Positions 17,396 to 33,245 of a stretch of 64,000 nt of DNA are shown piece by piece. Positions within the stretch are counted from its first letter, which is position 1; each line of letters begins with the position of its first letter. The stretch covers positions 1 to 64,000 of the forward strand of contig NZ_JSEE01000010.1 of assembly GCF_001625355.1 (NCBI RefSeq), read 5' to 3'. A program made the translations under genes and the position numbers. The notes beneath the pieces were generated by a model. The model saw only the letters and a list, made by a program, of their open reading frames with translations. It was not told where the DNA came from and made no database searches. Source of the DNA: Marinomonas sp. TW1. Its GTDB lineage: Bacteria > Pseudomonadota > Gammaproteobacteria > Pseudomonadales > Marinomonadaceae.

Positions 17396-17975
17396 GACGT
17401 TCAAACTCCGGTTGCTTTGCTAATTCGTAAGCTTCTTCTAGTGGCATACGGGACGCTAGAATCAAATCCGCCACTTCCCTTGCTACGCCTTGTCCAGCCG
17501 ACTTGGATAATATCAACGGACAATGACGTAATAACAGAGTATGTGCATCAGCAGGACACATGGCCAGACCAACACTCGGCATCACCTGTAAATCAATCAC
17601 ATCGTCTCCTACATAAGCCACTTGAGATGCTGACACTTGTAACCTTGCGGTTAACTCAGCAAAAGCCTCTGCCTTGTTATGACAACCTGGATAGAAATGC
17701 TCAACATTCAGGTCTGTCATGCGTTGACGCAAGGCTGGAGAGTCTTTGGCCGTGATCACCGCCACGGTCACGCCCCACTTAGGCAGGAGTTTCATCGCAA
17801 CGCCGTCTTTGACGTTAAAACGCTTAATCGTCTCGCCTTGCTCTGTGTAGAGCAAGCCACCGTCGGTCAAGACACCATCCACGTCAAATACCACCAGCTT
17901 TAAATTCTGCAAGCGCTGCAATAACGCTGGTTGTTCAGATATCACGGAATAAGAAGCAAGAAACGCAGCATCCAT
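17388..17975 (-). CDS. kdsC: 3-deoxy-manno-octulosonate-8-phosphatase
   Basis: 195 residues, a HAD-superfamily phosphatase without cap domain. The nucleophile motif is VVFDVDGVLTDG (D31, D33). Next come the substrate-side GVAMKLLPKWGVTVAVITAK motif and the metal-binding motif YVGDDVIDL. It removes phosphate from Kdo-8-phosphate. It starts 3 bases after kdsA ends and overlaps kdsB. In many enterics lptC follows kdsC; here kdsB does instead. Confidence 0.93.
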   Translation of the reverse strand: MDAAFLASYSVISEQPALLQRLQNLKLVVFDVDGVLTDGGLLYTEQGETIKRFNVKDGVAMKLLPKWGVTVAVITAKDSPALRQRMTDLNVEHFYPGCHNKAEAFAELTARLQVSASQVAYVGDDVIDLQVMPSVGLAMCPADAHTLLLRHCPLILSKSAGQGVAREVADLILASRMPLEEAYELAKQPEFERHV

Positions 17976-17978
17976 GGC

Positions 17979-18869
<891 letters not shown>

Positions 18870-18872
18870 CTA

Positions 18873-19847
18873 TCAGCGATCGTAAATTTCTAAAATACCG
18901 GATACCTTTCGGTCATCATTCAGCACCACCAAAAGGGTGATTTTATCTCTTAGCATTTGCTCTTCCGCTTCGACGATCATGACATTTTCATTGATGGTCT
19001 TAGGGTTTACGGTCATAAGATCGGCAATGCTTTTATTCATCATGCCGTCACTGTCTTTTAACATAGCACGACGTAAATCACCGTCGGTAAAAATGCCCAG
19101 TAACGTATCTTGTTCCTGTACCAACACCACCCCTTTACGACCTTGGGTCATGACCGTGATGGCGTCTTTCAAATTGCTATTCGAAGAGCAAACGGGCAAG
19201 TCTTGTTTGTGCATGATGTCTTTTACTCTGGTCAGCAATTTACGACCTAGACTGCCACCGGGATGAAAACGGGCAAAATCTTGCGGCTGAAAAGCGCGAC
19301 ACTCCATCAAGGCTACGGCCAACGCATCGCCCATCGCGGTCGTCATGGTCGTAGAAGTGGTTGGCGCTAAATTATTCGGGCAGGTTTCACGGTCAACCGA
19401 AATGTCTAAAACACAATCACAATGCTTGGCCAAGGTGGAATCCATGTTGCCCACCAAAGCGATACTTGGATTTCCAAAGCTCTGTAAAGAAGGAAGTAAG
19501 CGCATAAGCTCTTCGGTTTCACCGGAATAACTGATCAATATCAGCGTATCTTCCGCTTGAATCATCCCTAAATCACCGTGAAAGGCTTCGCCTGGGTGCA
19601 AAAAGAAACTGGGAGTGCCTGTTGACGCGAGGGTAGCTGCGATTTTTTTACCAATCAGTCCTGATTTCCCCATACCACAAATAATGGTTCGACCTTTGCT
19701 GTCTAATATCATTCGCACGGCTTTGGCAAATTCATCCGTTACTTGACTGGCAAGATTGGCAAGGGCTTGCGCTTGCGTTGAAAGGGTTCGCTGAGCACTG
19801 GCGATCAATGCATCCGTATCCGTATTCGAAGACGTTGGGGCACTCAT
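18873..19847 (-). CDS. kdsD: D-arabinose 5-phosphate isomerase
   Basis: 324 residues. An N-terminal SIS sugar-isomerase domain (GRTIICGMGKSGLIGKKIAATLASTG, LISYSGETEEL, ARFHPGGSLGRKLL) is followed by two CBS repeats from about residue 210 (DAITVMTQGRKGVVLV; GIFTDGDLRRAM). It makes arabinose 5-phosphate from ribulose 5-phosphate, the first committed step to Kdo. With kdsA, kdsC and kdsB downstream, the whole route from ribulose 5-phosphate to CMP-Kdo is encoded in one operon. Confidence 0.94.
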   Translation of the reverse strand: MSAPTSSNTDTDALIASAQRTLSTQAQALANLASQVTDEFAKAVRMILDSKGRTIICGMGKSGLIGKKIAATLASTGTPSFFLHPGEAFHGDLGMIQAEDTLILISYSGETEELMRLLPSLQSFGNPSIALVGNMDSTLAKHCDCVLDISVDRETCPNNLAPTTSTTMTTAMGDALAVALMECRAFQPQDFARFHPGGSLGRKLLTRVKDIMHKQDLPVCSSNSNLKDAITVMTQGRKGVVLVQEQDTLLGIFTDGDLRRAMLKDSDGMMNKSIADLMTVNPKTINENVMIVEAEEQMLRDKITLLVVLNDDRKVSGILEIYDR

Positions 19848-19919
19848 ATTTTCTCTCTGCTAAATCAGACGGCTAAAAAGTGGTCTCATTATACAGAGCA
19901 GAAGGAAGGACGCATACAA

Positions 19920-19946
19920 AAAGAGTGCTCGACTTGAGCACTCTTT
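19920..19946 (-). terminator. Intrinsic terminator of znuA
   Basis: Perfect 11-base arms (AAAGAGTGCTC and its complement) around GACTT, followed on the minus strand by TTTTTG. It separates znuA from the kds operon. Confidence 0.85.
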
Positions 19947-19984
19947 CTATTTCACATTATTCTGCAAGATCTGCAAAAATAGTT

Positions 19985-21067
19985 TTAACCTAAGCAACTT
20001 AGGAATTGACCGCTTAGAGAGTCTAGGAAACGGTAGTAAGCATTCGAATCTAGTTTGATGTCGCCACCAAGCGGGTCTAGTGGCGCGGTATTAACACTTG
20101 ATCCGTCTAGCAAAGCTTTAACGATCGCAGGGCTAAATTGAGGCTCACTGAACACACACTGGACATGATTTTCTTCAATTTCATGGCGCAGTTCGGCCAC
20201 TTTTTTCGCCCCAGGCTTACGTTCAGGACTGACTGTAATTTCCCCAGCATGTTGCAAACCATAATGTCTTTCAAAGTAGCTGTAGCCATCATGAAAAACA
20301 ATGTATGGAACCGTGTTAACTTTATTCAGCGCGGCACGAATTTGCGCATCTTTTGCGGTCAAGCCCTGCTCGAAATTTGCCAAATTAGTTTGATAATATG
20401 CTGCATTTTTAGCATCAATTTCGGATAAACGCTTAGTCACCGCTTGTGCCAATACTTTGGCATTCTCTGGTGACAACCAAACATGCGGATCAACACCACT
20501 GTGGTCATGCCCCTCATGGCCTTCATGATGTTCGTCATGATCATGGCCTTCGTGTTCATCATGATCGTCGTGATGCTTATCATGATCGTGGCCTTCGTGT
20601 TCATCATGATCGTCGTGATGCTTGTCATGATCATGGCCTTCATGCTCGTCATGATCATCGTGATGCTTATCATGATCGTGGCCTTCATGATCTTCATGCT
20701 CATCATGATCTTCGTGGTCTTCATGACCCTCTGCGAAGTTATGCAGATTCATACCGTTTAACGCTAACCACTCAATAGAGGAATCTTCTTTACCCGCATT
20801 TTCTAGTGGTTTCTCTAAGAAACGTTCTAATGACTCCCCCACCCAAACAACCGTATCAGCGTTGGCAATTTTTCTTAAATCTGAAGGACGCAAAGCAAAA
20901 TCATGGGGTGATGCCGAATTGGACACAATTTGTTCGATGTCGGCTCGGTCGCCAGTAATGGCTGCTACCACCATAGAAACAGGTTTAATACTGGTGACAA
21001 TAACCGGTTTTGCCAATGCCAACGGCGATAGAGCCGTCACACCCAAAGTCAATAAAAGCTTATTCAT
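19985..21067 (-). CDS. znuA: Zinc ABC transporter substrate-binding protein
   Basis: 360 residues with signal peptide MNKLLLTLGVTALSPLALA. Cluster A-I metal-binding fold: TSIKPVSMVVAAITGD, NSASPHDFALRPSDLRKI (zinc His), DPHVWLSPENAKVLA (His), IVFHDGYSYFERHYGL (His) and ISVSPERKPGAKK-like loop. Between about residues 111 and 192 lies a very His/Asp/Glu-rich loop made of near-identical repeats, a zinc-collecting flexible segment. It captures periplasmic Zn for import. Unusually, no znuB or znuC is next to it: astE lies upstream and the kds operon downstream. Confidence 0.92.
   Translation of the reverse strand: MNKLLLTLGVTALSPLALAKPVIVTSIKPVSMVVAAITGDRADIEQIVSNSASPHDFALRPSDLRKIANADTVVWVGESLERFLEKPLENAGKEDSSIEWLALNGMNLHNFAEGHEDHEDHDEHEDHEGHDHDKHHDDHDEHEGHDHDKHHDDHDEHEGHDHDKHHDDHDEHEGHDHDEHHEGHEGHDHSGVDPHVWLSPENAKVLAQAVTKRLSEIDAKNAAYYQTNLANFEQGLTAKDAQIRAALNKVNTVPYIVFHDGYSYFERHYGLQHAGEITVSPERKPGAKKVAELRHEIEENHVQCVFSEPQFSPAIVKALLDGSSVNTAPLDPLGGDIKLDSNAYYRFLDSLSGQFLSCLG
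20536..20670 (-). repeat. Three 45-bp tandem repeats coding the His-rich loop of ZnuA
   Basis: Units at 20536-20580, 20581-20625 and 20626-20670 are nearly identical and a fourth, partial unit follows to about 20690. Each codes a 15-residue His/Asp/Glu block of the type HDEHEGHDHDKHHDD. The number of units is likely to vary between strains by slippage without breaking the frame. Confidence 0.9.
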
Positions 21068-21086
21068 TCGTTAAACACCTCAAATA

Positions 21087-21098
21087 ACGTTATAACGT
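21087..21098 (-). promoter_or_regulatory. Candidate Zur operator upstream of znuA
   Basis: The perfect palindrome ACGTTATAACGT contains the GTTATAAC core seen in Zur-type zinc operators. It lies 20 bases before the znuA start codon. The flanks do not extend the symmetry, so support is moderate. Confidence 0.45.
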
Positions 21099-21142
21099 AA
21101 CAATACGATATTCGATACCTGTATTCAAGATGCATTCTCAGC

Positions 21143-22156
21143 TTATTGAAAATTAAACCTCGACATGGGCTTTGAACGCACCACTAAGCCAGCACGCTGC
21201 CCAACAGGCAATTTGGTATTTGGAAACACAATGGCATCCCCCGCTTGTTTAACGATATAGCGTTGTTCAAGAGATTCAGCTAAGCAAAAGTCTTGCTCAA
21301 ACGGAGTAAAATTTTCTAAATCGTCCGCGATGTTCAACCGATAGCTTTGATCATCTTTGGTTAGGCTGTCGACCACTTCATATAAACTCAAGTCTGAAAC
21401 TCGGTCTTGAACCAGCTCGCCTGTAACCAACAACTCAGTCAAGGCTCGCTTCATTTGCAAAAAGGACGACAAATCATTTTCACCGAATGCTCTGACCTTC
21501 CCCAATTCAATAGTGGAAGCCTGAGCATCATGTTGCGCAAAACTGTGGTAGGAAAAAGTACTTGTTGGCTGATGCGAAAACAAGACAGCCTCAACACCGC
21601 AAGCCGCCAAAAAAGCCAACTGGCGTTGCTGATATATTGCCTTTGGCGCATAGGGATGTACTGCAAATTTTTCATGAACCGAACCTCGTATGGCAGTGTG
21701 CAGGTCATAATGCAATTTTTGCGCACCAACGGGATCAGAGGCCTCAAAAAAAGTCTTAACAGATCGTTCTAATTGCTGCGCCCGCTGAGCTTCGTAACCT
21801 TGTTGCGATTGCCATGAACCACAGAACAAACGATTTAGATTTACATCGCAGAAACGCTGAGCCTGTATGACCGCTCGAGGGTTACCAATAATGAACAACA
21901 AACGTACGCCTAAGACCAAATCCCCCGCCAAAATGGATTTAACCAAACCATTTGCTAATTCAATCGGCCCCGTTTCATTGCCATGAATCCCAACGGATAA
22001 GACTAAACTGAGGTTGCTTTGCTGTACTTCAGGCTCCAAGCATAAAATACCAGCCCCTTCTACACGAGCACGACCAGAAGGAAAGGTAAAATTCAGCCCA
22101 TCATTTTGCTCTGGATGTCTTAAGGTATAAGCCAGAAAATCGTCGTTCACTATCAT
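21143..22156 (-). CDS. astE: Succinylglutamate desuccinylase
   Basis: 337 residues from ATG 22156 (MIVNDDFLAYTL); an in-frame start 17 codons upstream adds a basic tail not typical of the family. The M14-type zinc motif is LSVGIHGNETGPIELANG (His and Glu ligands), with NPRAVIQAQRFCDVNLNRLF, DLHTAIRGS (third ligand) and STIELGKVRAFGEND (catalytic region). It performs the last step of arginine succinyltransferase breakdown, giving glutamate and succinate. astA, astD and astB are not nearby; an astC-like gene lies 9.6 kb away. Confidence 0.88.
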   Translation of the reverse strand: MIVNDDFLAYTLRHPEQNDGLNFTFPSGRARVEGAGILCLEPEVQQSNLSLVLSVGIHGNETGPIELANGLVKSILAGDLVLGVRLLFIIGNPRAVIQAQRFCDVNLNRLFCGSWQSQQGYEAQRAQQLERSVKTFFEASDPVGAQKLHYDLHTAIRGSVHEKFAVHPYAPKAIYQQRQLAFLAACGVEAVLFSHQPTSTFSYHSFAQHDAQASTIELGKVRAFGENDLSSFLQMKRALTELLVTGELVQDRVSDLSLYEVVDSLTKDDQSYRLNIADDLENFTPFEQDFCLAESLEQRYIVKQAGDAIVFPNTKLPVGQRAGLVVRSKPMSRFNFQ

Positions 22157-22473
22157 ACTAGTTCCATTTTTTCGTCTTCTCAGTCTCTGCTCTCCGACAT
22201 GAGTCATTCGCTCAACACTCTTCTGCCAAAGCGTTTTTTTGAATCAGGTGTTTTTCGCTCTCCCATGCCTAAGAACATGATACGGCTAAATAGGAAAGAC
22301 GAGCACTGCACACCAGTTTAAGCCGAAAATACACAAGATTAAGTCGCATTTATTAAACATGACGGCCATAAAGTCCATTTCAACACCGCTGAACCAAGGC
22401 TAAGGCTTTTCTTTCCAGACAAATGCCGATACCCTTTCGCTTTCTATTCGTTCCGCCAATCAATGAGTATTTT

Positions 22474-23010
22474 ATGTCAGAGAATGACGAAGTCATTATT
22501 TTAGTCGACCAACACAATCAAATCATTGGCGACGTGCCTCGCCGACTCATGAACTTTGGCGAAGATCACCATCGAGTCACTTACATTTTAGTGTTTACTG
22601 AAAGTGGCAACCTACTCGTGCAAAAGCGTACTGATGACAAAGCCTTTTGCCCCAGTTTTTATGGTGTAACAACTGGCGGCGTGGTTGCCAAGGGTGAATC
22701 CTACATTGAATCTGCACACCGTGAATTAGAAGAAGAATTAGGCTTTGATGCACCATTGCAAAGCCATGGTGTTTTTTTCACTCAAGGAAAAGGCTTCAAA
22801 ATCTGGGGGAAGATCTATACTTGTCACTATCAACCCGAAACACATGGCCCGTTAACATTACAACCAAAAGAAGTCGCTTCGGTTCATGAAATGAGCATTC
22901 AGACCATCTTAGACAACCCTAATCATTTGGATTTTACACCGGATTCTTTCGATGCATTACGACATTACGCCAACAAACTTACCAGCGCCCAACCGGATGA
23001 CCCAATTTAA
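22474..23010 (+). CDS. Nudix hydrolase (YfcD / IPP-isomerase-like)
   Basis: 178 residues. The Nudix box is complete: GGVVAKGESYIESAHRELEE then ELGF, matching GX5EX7REUXEEXGU. The N-terminal DEVIILVDQHNQIIGDVPRR and HRVTYILVF place it near YfcD and isopentenyl-diphosphate isomerase-like members. It should cleave a nucleoside-diphosphate-linked substrate with Mg; the substrate is unknown. Start at 22474 was chosen on family alignment, as no strong ribosome site is visible for it or for the ATG at 22423. Its stop overlaps the next gene by 14 bases. Confidence 0.82.
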   Translation: MSENDEVIILVDQHNQIIGDVPRRLMNFGEDHHRVTYILVFTESGNLLVQKRTDDKAFCPSFYGVTTGGVVAKGESYIESAHRELEEELGFDAPLQSHGVFFTQGKGFKIWGKIYTCHYQPETHGPLTLQPKEVASVHEMSIQTILDNPNHLDFTPDSFDALRHYANKLTSAQPDDPI

Positions 23011-23797
23011 CCTCAACCTCATTCGCTTCTTGGTCATTCTTCTTGCCATGTTCTGCAGTACCCTCAGTTTTACCAAGGAACGCTGGCAAGACGATTATTA
23101 CATTGAAGAAAGCTTCATTAAAATTGCCCTACAAAGAGAATACAAAGAAACCAACTACCCTAAGATTATTCGTTGGAAAAAACCAATCCGCCTGTATTTT
23201 GAAAGTGATGCGGGGGACGCTCATTTACAAAAAGAATTGTTAAGCGTACACGCTCAACATCTAGCTCGTATTACAGGCCTATCCATCGATTTCACCCAAC
23301 AAGCATCAGACGCTAATATTTTTGTCATTTTTACCAACTATGCCCAACTTGAAAATAAAGTAAGACAATACATTGGTGACCCTGAGAACATTCGTGCGGC
23401 ACTGGATGAAGCCATCTGTCTTGGCAATTTTCGCCGTAATGGTCGTTATGAAATAACCCGTGGCGCGATTATAATTCCGGTTGATTATGCTCGTCGTAAA
23501 GCGCGCTTTTTAGATTGCATTGTCGAAGAAATCACGCAACTGCTAGGCCTACCTAACGACTCAAATGAGGTGTTTCCTTCCGTATTTAATGATGTCAGTG
23601 TGGATACCTATTTGAGCCCTCTCGACTATATTTTATTGAAAGCCCTGTACTCTCAACACCTTAAACCCGGCATGAGTGTCACACAAACTCGAGCTCTCTT
23701 CCCCGATGTATTGAAAGCATTACACGCAAATGGCGACATAGAGCATGCAGCCCAACGTGTTCAGCAATACAGTTTAAAACGCTACCTTGGTGACTAA
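22997..23797 (+). CDS. DUF2927 domain protein, secreted, protease-like
   Basis: 266 residues with a hydrophobic N-terminus (LNLIRFLVILLAMFCSTLSF) that should be a signal peptide or anchor. The body carries the DUF2927 landmarks: strands with RLYFES, a conserved Cys pair (AICLGNF and FLDCIVEE), and EEITQLLGLPNDSNEVFPSVF. The CIVEEITQLLGL element resembles the helix of metal-dependent proteases without a full HExxH. Function is not established for the family. It overlaps the Nudix gene by 14 bases, so the two are translationally linked. Confidence 0.75.
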   Translation: MTQFNLNLIRFLVILLAMFCSTLSFTKERWQDDYYIEESFIKIALQREYKETNYPKIIRWKKPIRLYFESDAGDAHLQKELLSVHAQHLARITGLSIDFTQQASDANIFVIFTNYAQLENKVRQYIGDPENIRAALDEAICLGNFRRNGRYEITRGAIIIPVDYARRKARFLDCIVEEITQLLGLPNDSNEVFPSVFNDVSVDTYLSPLDYILLKALYSQHLKPGMSVTQTRALFPDVLKALHANGDIEHAAQRVQQYSLKRYLGD

Positions 23798-23952
23798 GCC
23801 ATTGCGCAGACAGTAGCCATCATTAAACCCTGCCATAAATCAATATTATTGGCCTTTTTTACAAAAGCCTTTATAAATTCTACTTATTCACTCTGCATTC
23901 CTGATCAATTTAGGTAAAATGCGCCCATTCAATATTCACACTGGAGAGCTTA

Positions 23953-25053
23953 ATGTTTCCTGAACTCAAAAATGACCGCTTCTTGCGCGCCCTACTCAAA
24001 CAGCCAGTGGATACCACGCCTGTGTGGATGATGAGACAAGCTGGACGCTACTTGCCAGAATATCGAGCAAGCCGAGCCACCGCAGGAGACTTTTTGAGTC
24101 TATGTAAAAATGATGCCTTTGCTTGTGAAGTCACCTTACAACCTCTAAAGCGCTACGACTTAGATGCTGCCATTCTGTTTTCAGACATCTTAACCATTCC
24201 TGATGCTATGGGTCTGGGCCTTTACTTTGAAACCGGTGAAGGGCCAAAATTCAAACACGTTATGCGCACCCAGGCCGACATTGACGCCTTGCCAGTGACG
24301 ACGGAAGGGGATTTAGATTACGTCATGAAAGCCGTGACGACCATTCGCCACGCCTTAAATGGACAAGTGCCACTGATTGGCTTTTCAGGTAGCCCTTGGA
24401 CATTAGCAACTTATATGGTGGAAGGCGGCTCTAGCAAAGACTTCCGTCATATCAAAGCGATGATGTATCAATCCCCAAAGACACTGCATACTTTATTAGA
24501 TAAGCTGGCCCAATCCGTCACTCACTATCTCAATGGTCAGATCAAAGCCGGTGCTCAAGCAGTGCAAATTTTTGATACTTGGGGTGGCGTTCTTAGCGGC
24601 CCTATGTATCAGCAATTCTCCTTGCTGTACATGAAACAAATCATGGACGGACTCATCCGTGATCACAATGGTCAGAAAATACCCGTTATTTTATTTACTA
24701 AAAATGGCGGGCAGTGGCTGGAAAATATCGCCGCCACAGGTCCGGATGCCTTAGGGCTAGATTGGACAACTGACATTGGTGAGGCCAGAGCTCGTGTCGG
24801 CAACCAGGTCGCTCTGCAAGGTAACATTGACCCATGTGTATTGTATGCCGGTCAGGATGTTATTGAACGCGAAGTAGAAGCCGTATTGTCAGGCTTTGGG
24901 CATGGCAGTGGCCATGTCTTTAATCTAGGTCATGGCATTCATCAATTCGTGAATCCAGATCATCCCAAGTATCTGATCGATGCGGTACATAAACTCGGTC
25001 GCCAATACCATGAGACCAAATACGATGATTTGGATGCGATGAACGGATTGTAA
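23953..25053 (+). CDS. hemE: Uroporphyrinogen decarboxylase
   Basis: 366 residues. The signature [16 protein letters not shown] (R28 and R32 bind substrate carboxylates), [17 protein letters not shown] (catalytic Asp), [17 protein letters not shown], and [19 protein letters not shown] near the end. It removes four carboxyls from uroporphyrinogen III to give coproporphyrinogen III in heme synthesis. GGAG lies 6 bases before the ATG. It is a single gene with its own promoter region (23798-23952). Confidence 0.95.
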   Translation: MFPELKNDRFLRALLKQPVDTTPVWMMRQAGRYLPEYRASRATAGDFLSLCKNDAFACEVTLQPLKRYDLDAAILFSDILTIPDAMGLGLYFETGEGPKFKHVMRTQADIDALPVTTEGDLDYVMKAVTTIRHALNGQVPLIGFSGSPWTLATYMVEGGSSKDFRHIKAMMYQSPKTLHTLLDKLAQSVTHYLNGQIKAGAQAVQIFDTWGGVLSGPMYQQFSLLYMKQIMDGLIRDHNGQKIPVILFTKNGGQWLENIAATGPDALGLDWTTDIGEARARVGNQVALQGNIDPCVLYAGQDVIEREVEAVLSGFGHGSGHVFNLGHGIHQFVNPDHPKYLIDAVHKLGRQYHETKYDDLDAMNGL

Positions 25054-25128
25054 TCTGCTGGAAATATAGGCCATATCCACTGAGATTGTGGCGACTTTGG
25101 CAAGAGAGTGTTATTTTTATGCTAATGA

Positions 25129-25494
<366 letters not shown>

Positions 25495-25521
25495 GGCCAC
25501 TTCACATCCGTCTACCAAATC

Positions 25522-25552
25522 GCCCGTTTTAGTATTAAAACGGGCTTTTTTT
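25522..25552 (+). terminator. Intrinsic terminator of the PII gene
   Basis: Stem GCCCGTTTTA paired with TAAAACGGGC, then seven Ts. It ends 15 bases before the stop of the convergent regulator gene. Confidence 0.92.
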
Positions 25553-25566
25553 GATCTTCATTTTCT

Positions 25567-26586
25567 TCAACGCTTCCAGAGCTGTCGCTTCTTCCTATTA
25601 TTCGGCGTCACTTCTGTTACGACATTACCTTGTTTGTTACGCTCATCTCTTGGCGTCATACCAAAAAAGCTTTTGTAGGTGGTACTAAAATGCGGCGCTG
25701 ACCCAAAGCCACAATCTTGTCCTATTTCTGTGATCGATTTGTCGGTGTTAAGCAAACGCTGTTTTGCTTGCTGAAGCCTTAATTCCAAATAATAACGCGA
25801 TGGCACCACTTCTAGGTGAGTTTTAAAAAGTCGCTCTAGGTGGCGGCGCGATATGCCTAAGTGATAAGCAATGTCTTCAGAAGACAAGGGCTCCTCAATA
25901 TTTGCCTCCATTAGCTGCACCGCTTCCACCAACTTAGGTTGACCACTACCAATGCGCGCCTGCAATGGAATACGTTGTGGATCGTCATGTGCTCGAATAC
26001 GCTCACAAACAAATTGCTCAGAAATATTGCTCGCCAACAACATGCCATGTTGCTTACCAATTAAAAACAACATCATGTCCATAGCCGCTGTACCACCACT
26101 GCAAGTATATCGATCTCGATCCACTTCAAACAGGTGATCCGACACGATGGTTTGAGGAAACTCATCCCGTAAATTAGCAATACTCCACCAATGAATGGTC
26201 GCTCGGTATCCGTCCAGCAGGCCTGTTTTCGCTAAAAGATAGCTTCCAGTGCAAATTCCTCCCAAAGAAATCCCTTTGCCGGCTTGTTTCTTGATCCAAT
26301 TTTCTAAAGTTTTATTTTCGTTTTTTGTCACTGGCGATGCCCCACAGACAAAAATCGCGTCCAAACCACTCGGAGCCTCACTTGTTAGATAGTCCGCCAA
26401 GCTTATAACCCCTGTATTAGAAGGAACTTCGCGACTTTCATGACTGATTGTACAAAACGAATATAGCTCTTTTCCGGTCACCCAGTTCGCCATGTGCAAA
26501 GTTTCAATGGCGGACGAAAAACCCAACATAGAATAGTTAGGCAGAAGCAAAAAACCGTATTTTTGCGGCTTTTTACTCGCTTGCAT
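25567..26586 (-). CDS. GlxA/ArgR-type AraC-family transcriptional regulator
   Basis: 339 residues. The N-terminal part is a DJ-1/PfpI-like sensor (YGFLLLPNYSMLGFSSAIETLHMANW, ISLGGICTGSYLLAKTGLLDGYRATIHWW with the nucleophile-elbow Cys). The C-terminal part is a two-HTH AraC domain (SEDIAYHLGISRRHLERLFK; ITEIGQDCGFGSAPHFSTTYKSFFGMTPR). The stretch RIPLQARIGSGQPKL to EANIEEPL is very like Pseudomonas ArgR, the arginine-responsive AraC regulator; GbdR is another near relative. It is divergent from gdhB-astC, which makes arginine/glutamate control attractive. AAGAG precedes the ATG at 26586. Confidence 0.85.
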   Translation of the reverse strand: MQASKKPQKYGFLLLPNYSMLGFSSAIETLHMANWVTGKELYSFCTISHESREVPSNTGVISLADYLTSEAPSGLDAIFVCGASPVTKNENKTLENWIKKQAGKGISLGGICTGSYLLAKTGLLDGYRATIHWWSIANLRDEFPQTIVSDHLFEVDRDRYTCSGGTAAMDMMLFLIGKQHGMLLASNISEQFVCERIRAHDDPQRIPLQARIGSGQPKLVEAVQLMEANIEEPLSSEDIAYHLGISRRHLERLFKTHLEVVPSRYYLELRLQQAKQRLLNTDKSITEIGQDCGFGSAPHFSTTYKSFFGMTPRDERNKQGNVVTEVTPNNRKKRQLWKR

Positions 26587-26883
26587 GATTTCTCTTGATG
26601 CGAATTCACTCTTGTACAAAATATTATCCTGCGAACTAGGGACTAAAAAGGGGTTTATTTCGTTTAAAATGGATATTAGAGGCTTTTTTCATATTATGAC
26701 GGAGTTTTACGGACGAGAAAACCGATTATGGAAAAAGAGTGTCGTAATTAGAAAACTAGACAACTATTAAAGAGGTGAAATTTTCACAATAATCTTCAAT
26801 AGAGTCCAAAATCAAAACTTTCAATAAGTCACATTTACAACTAGTTTTAAAAAGACCCAACACTCATGAGGGATTGAGTTCAC

Positions 26884-32977
<6,094 letters not shown>

Positions 32978-33004
32978 CCCAATAGCACACATAAAATACA
33001 ATCT

Positions 33005-33033
33005 AAAATCGGGCCTTATGCCCGATTTTTTTT
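33005..33033 (+). terminator. Intrinsic terminator of astC
   Basis: Stem AAAATCGGGC with GCCCGATTTT, loop of five bases, followed by a run of eight Ts in all. Confidence 0.92.
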
Positions 33034-33245
33034 ATGTTCACACCTATCTGTACGAAACTTTTTGACCGCTCATCAGTCATAATACTAATTAAATCAATGA
33101 GTATGATTATCGTCTTTTTTGCAGATTCCTTAGTTCAAGATGAATTGTGCTTCTCAGCGGACTAGTTTAAGCTCATTTTCATACGTTAGGACTACTTGGG
33201 CTAGGATGGCTTCAACACTCACCACAGATATAGAGAAACTAATAC

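Noticed and set aside
20536-20690. Regular repeats that could suggest a CRISPR array
   Set aside because: The units are contiguous without spacers and code in frame for the ZnuA metal loop.
20437-20778. Several open frames on both strands across the His-rich znuA repeats
   Set aside because: They are shadows produced by the low-complexity repeat in other frames (Met/Ile- and His-rich nonsense).
25095-25115. Possible sigma-54 site (TGGCA…) before the PII gene
   Set aside because: The GC of the -12 element is missing at the required spacing, so only half of the motif is present.
26585-26770. 61-codon plus-strand frame in the regulator-gdhB gap
   Set aside because: It overlaps the start of the divergent regulator, in the region where promoters are expected, and has no ribosome site.
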